Positions 55,850-64,000 of a stretch of DNA of 64,000 bases are shown one piece after another. Within the stretch, counting starts at the first letter, position 1, and each line of letters opens with the position of its first letter. The DNA comes from Apiotrichum sp. Y4204 (Eukaryota; Basidiomycota; Tremellomycetes; Trichosporonales; Trichosporonaceae), in NCBI GenBank assembly GCA_025531455.1, contig JAMYHL010000041.1:124001-188000 (forward strand), written 5' to 3'. The notes under the pieces are model-generated. The model did no database searches. It had not been told where the DNA came from and worked only from the letters and a program-made list of their open reading frames with translations. Made by a program: the position numbers and the translations under genes.

Positions 55850-58800
55850 TTCGATCGCGCAGCACATCCGGCGCGCCAACTGTGCTTAACAGCGTAGTTG
55901 ACAGCATCGACCAACCTCGACTCGACGCCCCGGAGATCGTAGTTGATATAATACTGTAGTAAAAGATGGAGATTTGCAGTAGTAAAAATCGCAACGTGTC
56001 AATGAGCCCCCACCGCATAGTGTTGGTTGTGCTTGTTACAGCAGAATGCCTCGGCCAACTGCGTCTTTGTGGTGACGGACGAGTAAGCAAGCGCCTGTGC
56101 TGATGATATCGCGGTGCAGGCGGACCGCCGCAAACCGCCAGCTTATGACGTTGCCTGATACGAAGGTCGTCAGCTGCTTGAAATTGTGGAGTCGGGCTAG
56201 CCACGAGGAATGTATAAATCTTATATAGGATCGACCCGGGACGCAGCAAGATTACGACGCGGACATATCGTGTGCACTTTTGGTATTGTTCATGTCCCGT
56301 TTCCGGGATACCGGTGGATACCGGCAACCAGGCCGACGTAGATATGTAACCCTCCGCAAAAGTTAGCGAATGTTGTGAAGTAAACTCGGAGAGATCTCCG
56401 CTGCTGGAACTCAGCTGAAGGTATAACATTGTGAACTCTGTACTGTAGTTCCGTTATGCGATGTGCAGATCTCAAATGTCCCGCTCGCGTTTCTTGGCCC
56501 CCTGTGTCAACTTCCCCGCAGTTATTCGGTATTACCACTGTCAAAGCTTCTTGTCACCTCGGGCATACTAGCCGGAGACCCCGCAGGTTTTTGCATGTGA
56601 TGTATCGGGAGAGGAGAGCAAGGGAAGCCTTGGCGACATTGGTACCCATTTCTCGCAGGAGCGTGGTGAGTCCCGCCCACATGCCTTTCAAGTCAGTTCG
56701 AGAGGTGGTACAATCAGTTTATGCAACGTCCTGCTTCCCCTATTCACTCATGTTGGCCGGTGTTGATCATGGATGCGAATTGTCAGCTTCCCACCATTGC
56801 CACCATTGTGACACTCGCTTTTTGTCCCCCTCGCCTTTGCCCACATGAGCAACCTTGAAGGACGTTGTCTGAGTGATCAGAGCTCAAAAGCTAAGCGAGG
56901 CACATAGTGAGTCCGAGTGAACAAGGTAGTGAGAGCAATAAGAAAACCGAGATGAAGAGCGGAATGTGGCGGAACCGAACAGTATGAGATTCAATCCTAA
57001 ATGTTAACTCAAATCAAGCTCAGCCGCTGCCGGTGTTTGGTGATGCCGAGTCCGATGCGAAGCGCGCGGTGCCGGTGTGATACGAAGGTGCAGTACGTGT
57101 GGGAGGTATATTCCCGACTCTGCGTCATTCGAACCGACCACCGACGCCAGGTGTCCCCGTCTCGGCTTTCGAGGATCTCGTGCAACAGAACTAATACTGT
57201 ACAGTCTGTACTGTGATACGGCAGACGTGGCTGTTTGTAACTCGTTTTTCAAGCACACGCGCAGGGGATGACGGGACGACCACCTTCCCAACTTACCCAC
57301 GCCTTCGATGTCCAATGCGCACTCCATCGAGCGAATCTTTCCCATGTACCACCTTAGAGTCACTTGAGTGGCAATGCCACAGTTTCCCGGAACGATTAAA
57401 GCATTAACAGCGTCACAGCTTCTTCCCGGCTCCGAGTATCTCGTCATGTGCCACTGAAGATGTTAGATGAGTTCCCTCTCTCAGCAAAGATCTCTACTTA
57501 GCCGAGAAAACTGTTGCCATTGAGCCCGACATCAACGGTTGCGAGGTGTCAGGCATCGGCTTGCTGAGTCATTCATCTCTTGGTGTTCCGTTGGCGACAG
57601 GAAACGAAGTGGTTCCAACGCGATCATTGATATGCTCATGCAAACTCAGCGGATCACATCCACGCGATCGTGCTGCGCGATCGCCACATTGCCACAGCAG
57701 TGCACCTGCAAATCTATCGCGGGACACATGACTTGCATCATTTCCAGTAGGAGCAGAAACGTGTCGCCAAGCCGACTCGGCACATTTCTCCGAGATTCAT
57801 GCCCTGACACCAGGGGACACCGAGCCCAGTAATCTATTATCCCCAACCTTGTAGCTTGACAGGCGGCTTTTGGGCACGCCAAAGGTCGTACATGACTCGG
57901 AAACCCAAATCCGAAGCAGTGTTGGACGGGGAGGATACGGCACTGCCTCGTTATGGGGCCGGCTTTCGTAGTGGCCAGTCGATTTTGAATTAGGTTTGTT
58001 GCTGAACCCTGAGAGACTATGCTTAACAGCAACAACTCAGCGGTCCGCCCCCCATTTCAGTTGCCGGTCCGCTTCCGAAGTCATAACCTTGGGGAGCCGC
58101 GCGGATTACAGCAATGAGGCTGTTCTTCTCTGCAGCGGCCCACATGTTCAATTACACTTTGAACTATCGGCTGCAGTACGCGCCTGCGAGCAATGTGATG
58201 CTGCCCTCTGAGCGCCGCCTCCGTGAGCAGCAGCACCATGATCAACAGTCTCGAAATGCGGAGGTGAGGGCTTGTCTCCGCAGCAATCACATTACTCCGT
58301 CCGCATCCCGATTCGGTAAGGTGATCAAGAATGCACGAGATGAGACCCCTCTTTGCCTATCACCTCGCCGTGATATGTGACTTTCACTCGTCGACGGAGA
58401 TTCAAGTCGGTGCGGTGTCATCAACGACTGCGCGATCTCCGGAGTTTACCTTCTCCTTCCTGTCGCAGACGTCCGCGATATCTGGATATCGGCACCTTTT
58501 CTACTGGTTTGACTTGCACAGCGTTGTCGTACAAGCCGGTGGCAAAATCTTTCTCGGATCTGTCTCCATCGGATGTTAGGCACAGACCGGGTACATCTTG
58601 CGTTATCCACGACGTGTAGAGTTCCCATGCCGATGTGCCTGACCGATTCCCGTGTCGGATACGACATCAATTCCGACGCGAGGCGCGCGTCGCCCAAGCG
58701 GAGACTTGAGATTCATATACTGTACACAGTACGTACCGTGGTCGCCGGACTACACGGCGACACGCGTTGCTGGCGATGCGTCACCACTAGGTTACAGGCA

Positions 58801-59069
58801 CTGAGTCGCTGCCGGTCACCAGTGCTGGATGCGTCGCCGTTCGTGTAATTCTGGGAGCGGTGCGAGCTGTCTTCACAGCATTGTTCATGCTCGACTCGGC
58901 TCCGCCAAGTGCCCGTCGGCATGCCCCAAACTCGCATAGACCGGACGACAAGAGAACGAGGGGGAGAGCACGCCGAAGAGCAGCAGAGTGGAGAGTAATC
59001 CCTCAATGCCCATATCACTTTATTGGCGCAACTGCATCTCATCGTCGGGCCCATCGTCCGGCGACAAGA
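55850..59069. other. 3.2 kb gene-free stretch
   Basis: No gene is supported. It has TACTGTAG copies at 55952-55959 and 56441-56448, and related cores at 57195-57201 and 58718-58724. Confidence 0.5.
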
Positions 59070-59077
59070 TATAAAAG
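59070..59077 (+). promoter_or_regulatory. TATA box of the multicopper oxidase gene
   Basis: TATAAAAG lies 190 bases before the start codon, followed by a C/T-rich leader (ctctctcacccactc, ccttactcctatccc). It suggests an inducible, TATA-dependent promoter. Confidence 0.65.
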
Positions 59078-59259
59078 CTTGGAGGCGTGCGGCATATTTT
59101 GCGACTCAGCTTCTAGTTTCGAACTCTCTCACCCACTCATTCCATCCCTGCCGCACCCTTACTCCTATCCCAATCAAGCTTATCTATCTGTGGGTCATCA
59201 TCCGTTAGGATTTCTCACGTCCTACAATACCATACTTACTCTTCCCACAGACATTCGCC

Positions 59260-62200
59260 ATGAACCTCTGGCGAGTACCCACGCTACTGTTGTTGGCGCT
59301 TGTGACTGCCCAGGATGATACCACTCCCAGTGGGAGTGAGGGGGTCATCAGTGGCAGCGACGTAGTGGCCACCAGCACTCCCATTCCCTCGGCGATCACT
59401 GGCCAACCGTCAGCGGTCACCGGCGAACCGTCAGGGGTCACTGGTGAACCGTCCGCCGTCACTGGCGAACCGTCAGCGGTCACTGGCGAACCATCAGCTG
59501 TCACCAGCGGCGAGCTCCCAGTAACAAGCGGAGGGCTGGTCAGTGCGACGGTTACTCCAGACAATACGACGGTTATCCCAGACAATACGACGGTCACTTC
59601 GACGCCGCCTGTCGTTACTACCGGCTCACCGGACGACATCCCGCCCGCTCTCAGCAAGGTTGCGCCTGAGCTCCCCCAGTCCAAATACTGGACGTATCCT
59701 CAGCAGCCAATCCCTGCTCGCACGGCCTCGGCAGCCGCTGCCGCGTTCACTGTGGCCATGAATGATCCTCCGCGCCAGCCCCAAACGCGCGAGTACTTCT
59801 TCGACATCGGGTACTCTGCGGGTGCGCCATCGGGGTTCCAGCGCCAACTCAAGACCATCAACAACCAGTTCCCTGGTCCTCTTATTGAGGGGTGGCAGGG
59901 GGACACGATGCGCATCACGGTCATGAACAACCTCGACTCCCCCCAGACAATCCACTGGCATGGTATCGTGCAAAACCACACCAACTTCATGGATGGTGTC
60001 CCCGGCATTCACCAGTGCCCGATCGGCCCCGGCAAGACGTTTACATACGAGTTCCAGCTTGTGGGCGAGGTTGGCACTTATTGGTACCACAGCCACTTTG
60101 GCAACACCATGGGTAAGTAGGACAACAAAGATTACCTCTAATGTCAGCCGACGGAGTGTTTGGTGCGTTCATCGTGCACTCGAGGGACGACCCGCTCCAG
60201 AAGTCGCGTCGCGGCCAGCCGGGAGACTACGACGAGGACAAGGTGCTCTTCCTCGGCGACCACTACCACGACCAGTCCGAGCTCATTGCCAAGAGCCTCC
60301 ACACGTGGGGTGAGGGATACCGCGGCCTGAACATTGTCCAGATGCCCGATGCCATCTTGATCAACGGCGTGGGTCAGGAAGACTGCAACCGCGTCCAGGA
60401 GGGTGTCCGTTGCGGCCCCACCACCCCGACCGAGCTAAAGGGTCGCATCGGCTCCAAGATCAGGCTTCGACTTATCAACCATGGTTCAAGGGGTAAGTTT
60501 CGTCTGTTGACGCTATCACTCACATTTAGCCCAGATCCGTTTCTCCATTGACCAGCATCCTCTCAAGGTAATTGAGGTCGACGACACGCCGATCAAGCCG
60601 ATCTACTTGCGTGAAATCGCCATCGACCCGGGACAGCGCTACTCTGTTGTGGTCCACCTGAACCAGGGTAACTGTATGTCAACAGCCGAGCAGAGAAGCA
60701 GAGACACTCAGATGCTGATACAACAGCCTTCGACCGGTTCTGGATGAGGGCCACGGCTGCCGCAGGTGAGTAGTGAAAGGTACAACCCAGAGTCATTCTA
60801 ACAGCTAGGCTGTATCCTTAACGGTTTCAAGTTGGAAGGCCTAGGTGTTCTGCGCTACACAGACTATCGCGGTATTGCGTGGTCGGCGGACCAGCGACCA
60901 GAGACTATTGGCTGGACGGGCCGCGCCGATCCCCTTAATACGCCGTGCCATGACATTGATGAGGGTGTAAATGGAACCGCCCTCGAGCCCCTGCGTCCTG
61001 AAGAAGGCATTCCTCCCACCAACACATACGGCACTTTCCGCTTTGACTCGGTCGCTGGGTCTTTTATCGATCCCAGGGGTAACGACTTCACGGGCTTTGG
61101 ATTCAACCCGTACTCGACGGACCGCAACAAGACCCACACGTTCACAAGCTTCCAAAACTTTGTCAACGACCCGCTCCTGAGGCAGATCGAGGGAGGATTG
61201 AGCCTCAACGCTTCTCGCGTCGCATCGTTGACGTTTGACCGCGTGGGAGCTGTCGATCTCATTATCAACAACCGCGATGGAGGCCTCTCTCACCCTTACC
61301 ACCTTCACGGCCGCCCAGGATACATCATGTACCGCCGCGAGAACGGCCTGATCACCCAGGACGAAGTTCCGAACCTCCAGCTCAACCCCAATCCCATCAA
61401 GCGCGATACTATTACCATCGCAGGCAACAGCTCGATCATCTATCGTGTTATCACAGACACGCCTGGTGTGTGGCCGCTCCACTGCCACATTGGCTGGCAC
61501 CTGTCCGAAGGCAAGCTCGCCGCGGTTGTCGTGCAACCAGACGCGATCAAGGCCAGCATGTCTCAGCCGGCACCCTGGAAGGCACTGTGCACTGGCCCGG
61601 TTGACGAGGTCGAACTCGGTCGTCGCCGATCGCTCCCGCCTCAGGCGCGCAACAAGCGCCCCCTTGAGATCCGCAACAACGATTTCAAGCTTGCCCCCAA
61701 CAAGGTCGTGCGCCAGGAGCCGGCGCCCACACCCACCCCCACCTTTGACAGTCCCAACGGCGCGAATGTTCCGTACTATAGCCAGAACCGCTTTGGATAC
61801 ACCCAGATCGTCGGGGGCGTCACGACGGTTGTGTCCGTCACGCCATTCGAGGACTTCCCGGAGACCCGGACAAGCGCCCTGGCTGGAGGGGCGGAAGGTG
61901 TTGGAGGGGGTGCCGGGGCTGGAGGGGCGCCTACAAGTGCGACTGTTGGGCCATCGACCGCCGACTCAGCGCCCCCCGAGGCCACTCAGGCGTACAGCGC
62001 ACTCGCAAACCGCCCTCTCGAGGAGGTGTGGTCAGCGGAAGGCCCATTGCCAACCAACGTCCAGGCAACTCCAGGCTCGAGCCCGAAGGCAGCCGTCACA
62101 GTCCCCGAAGCTGAAGTGCAAAGCTTCCTGGACTCCCCTGCTGCTTCGGCTACCGCCACACCCTCGTCTCCCATCAGCGCCCCCACGAAGACCGCCACGT

Positions 62201-62343
62201 CGGGAGCACCCGGTTCCTCGGAGGCCCCTAACCCTTCATCGCAGGCCAGCCCCTCTGTCACCGCCGTCGGTCCTTCGGCCACTGTGTCCGAGTCCGCTGG
62301 GCCCGAGTCTGTCTCTTCCGCAGAGCCCACGGAGTCTGTCTAA
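59260..62343 (+). CDS. secreted multicopper oxidase, laccase-like, with long repeat-bearing N- and C-terminal extensions
   Basis: Oxidises phenols or metals and reduces oxygen to water. Five exons (introns near 60112-60146, 60493-60532, 60675-60727, 60766-60809) give about 970 residues, far above the usual 500-650. Residues 1-18 form a signal peptide. Residues 40-80 hold five 7-residue repeats of the type SAVTGEP, then Thr/Pro-rich sequence. The oxidase core starts near 185 and carries the copper ligands HWHG, WYHSHFG, HPYHLHG and HCHIGWH. In the last motif the residue usually taken as axial to type-1 copper is Lys (HLSEGKL). After the core come about 260 residues of Gly/Ala/Ser/Pro-rich tail, with no GPI-type end. 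Laccase versus ferroxidase cannot be settled by eye. In the last intron the AG of ...CTAG is used because the nearer CAG leads to a stop. Confidence 0.92.
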
Positions 62344-62692
62344 GGCGCCCGTCGGTGGAAAGACGATCAGATAGGACAATGACATCCGCAGGGATACTGC
62401 GAGAGCTGTCGCCACGTTTGAGTAAAGTCAGAAAACCCAATGCAAGTAAGATGTATTGTTAGTGCTCGAGTGTTCGCACACACGATTCTGCTGTTGTAAC
62501 TAGTGCGATGCAGGACATGGCACTGCCTATGAGAAGTGTGGTCTATCAGAGATCGCCGTGGTTGATGCTCGTCAGATCGTGTTTATCCTGTTTGGGAATC
62601 GTAGCTGGTGGTCGCCACGTCGTTGCCTTGTCCATCCTGATTAACTAGTCATGAGCCTTTCCGAGTCCATCCTCGCCGCGCCGCGCGAGCGT
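62344..62692. other. convergent intergenic stretch
   Basis: Lies between the oxidase gene (+) and the DUF924 gene (-). Nothing is recognisable. Confidence 0.6.
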
Positions 62693-63292
62693 CTATTGTC
62701 CAAACCCGGCGTGGCCGGACGTGAACGCAATCTCCTCTGCCGTGCTTTCCCTTCCGAGGCAGTGGTTACGGTAAGGGAACCGTCCAAACTGCGCAATAAT
62801 GTCACGGTGCTGTTTGCAAAAGTCGATGCCCTTCTCGTCGCCAATGGCCGTGAAAAGCTCGATGGCCGTGTGCTGGTCGTCGAGGTTCTCAGAGTGCATG
62901 TACGGCATGTACAGGAACATCTTGCGGTCGAGGGGCAGGTCCTTGTCGAGACCCTTGGCGACCGCATTCTTGCTCACGGCCAGGGCTGCGTGGTCGGTCG
63001 CAAACGCCTCGGCCTTGCGGCGGAACATGTTGCGTGGAAACTGGTCGAGGGCAATCACCGTCGCGAGTGCCGTGTCCTGGTCGTCCAGCGCAGCAGCGGG
63101 CGTCTCAGCTGCGAGCTCGCGGTACAGCGGGAGGAACCGCGTCGTGATCTTCGCGTCGAGGGCGGGGCCGTCCGCTGGCTTGAACCAGTCAACTGGCTGC
63201 AGCTCGCGGAACCAGAAGGTGAGGACTTCGTTGGCCCATGCGGGAGTGCGGGCCGCGCCGGCGGCGGCGCTGGTGAGCGCACGGGCTGACAT
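62693..63292 (-). CDS. DUF924 family protein
   Basis: A single-exon protein of 199 residues. After an Ala-rich start (MSARALTSAAAGAARTPA), the family blocks follow in order: the FWF motif VLTFWFRELQPVDWF, the block TRFLPLYRELAA, ALATVIALDQFPRNMFR, KMFLYMPYMHSENLDDQ and RDIIAQFGRFPYRNHCLGR, then STAEEIAF. This is the length and order of DUF924 (PF06041), a helical TPR-like family of unknown biochemical role found in bacteria and fungi. The ATG at 63292 is preferred; an in-frame ATG at 63388 would add 32 residues of poor coding character. The Ala/Arg-rich N-terminus might be a mitochondrial presequence (inference). A cluster of GATAAG sites lies about 210 bases upstream. Confidence 0.9.
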   Translation of the reverse strand: MSARALTSAAAGAARTPAWANEVLTFWFRELQPVDWFKPADGPALDAKITTRFLPLYRELAAETPAAALDDQDTALATVIALDQFPRNMFRRKAEAFATDHAALAVSKNAVAKGLDKDLPLDRKMFLYMPYMHSENLDDQHTAIELFTAIGDEKGIDFCKQHRDIIAQFGRFPYRNHCLGRESTAEEIAFTSGHAGFGQ

Positions 63293-63713
63293 GGTGTTGC
63301 GGAAGGCGGAGTGGGTGTAGAGAGAGATTGGGGAGTTGGGATATGTTTTGTAGTCTTTTTGTTGTCGTGACTTGTGCCCTCTCCACACAAAAGAACCTAA
63401 TACGGGGATGGCTTCAACACTGGTACACTGATGCTGATGTCATCATTCGTCCCGCCCAAGCCGGCCGATGGCCGAACCCCCCTCGTGGCTATCACCTCGA
63501 TAAGCTCGATAAGAGTTATCGAGCAAGCGAGCAACGTTCAGGTCATGGCAGAAGCTGGGCATGCACCGAATGGTGGATGAACAGTAGTGATCCCAAAAGA
63601 GCAGACAGTGCAATAGAAAACCGGAGCTGACAACAACAACCTACGTTCAAGAGCAAGTAAATGGGTACATGTCAACTATCTGTAGCGTCTCCCCTCTGAC
63701 CAAGTCTACTCAA
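63293..63713. other. intergenic, DUF924 promoter and thiolase 3' side
   Basis: 421 bases without a gene. Contains the GATA-type hairpin at 63498-63524. Confidence 0.55.
63498..63524. promoter_or_regulatory. clustered GATA-factor sites forming a hairpin
   Basis: Two GATAAG sites in direct order and one TTATC (inverted GATAA) lie within 27 bases. The last two make a perfect 9 bp inverted repeat, GCTCGATAA / TTATCGAGC (63504-63512 and 63516-63524), with a GAG loop. It lies upstream of the DUF924 gene. Fungal GATA regulators of nitrogen or iron supply bind HGATAR, often as pairs. Confidence 0.45.

Positions 63714-64000
<287 letters not shown>

Overview
This window is nuclear DNA of a GC-rich, intron-rich fungus. 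It is most likely a basidiomycete yeast of the Tremellomycetes, possibly Trichosporonales; that placement is inference from gene style, not a computed phylogeny. The evidence is: genes broken by several short introns (mostly 33-90 nt, GTRNGT...CTRAY...AG), a Mig1/CreA carbon-repression factor, an Mtr10/transportin-3 import receptor, a Zn2Cys6 regulator, a laccase-like multicopper oxidase, an F-box-like protein of a style common in these yeasts, and no operons, ribosome-binding sites or bacterial features.

Layout. 1-9.1 kb: ER FKBP prolyl isomerase (+), a possible gene relic, an AhpD-like protein (+), a divergent kinase-like protein (+) and a double-GNAT acetyltransferase (-). 9.4-17.6 kb, all minus strand: cyclase-family protein, Dal5-type MFS anion permease, 4-coumarate-CoA-ligase-like enzyme, and a small one-span membrane protein. 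17.6-21.2 kb is a gene desert that ends in a long pyrimidine-rich leader, followed by a Zn2Cys6 factor (+). 25.4-29.8 kb (-): YciI-like protein and Mig1. A 4.1 kb desert precedes the Mtr10-like importin (+, 33.9-36.9 kb). A 4.9 kb desert then carries one tRNA-Thr(AGU). 41.8-46.7 kb (+): secreted GPI-type ThuA protein, with an apparent one-base deletion in this sequence, and an F-box-like protein. 47.1-51.2 kb (-): four-span MARVEL-like membrane protein and a stand-alone tryptophan synthase beta chain. 55.4 kb: small secreted Gly-rich protein (+). 59.3-62.3 kb: multicopper oxidase (+). 62.7-64 kb (-): DUF924 protein and the 3' end of a thiolase that runs off the window.

How the genes work together. 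I see no biosynthetic cluster or defence-like system. The genes are a mixed housekeeping and accessory set: carbon regulation, nuclear import, secretion, acyl-CoA metabolism, amino-acid synthesis and cell-surface proteins. A little under half of the window lies in genes, and the rest looks non-coding. The most unusual points are the bacterial-style stand-alone TrpB, a recurrent intergenic TACTGTA/TACAGTA motif, a stretch of serial short tandem duplications near 31.6 kb, the ThuA frameshift, a degenerate kinase fold, and the oversized multicopper oxidase. All gene models were built by eye from codon continuity, splice signals and protein motifs. Intron borders given to the base were checked for reading-frame phase; terminal exons and start choices are less certain.
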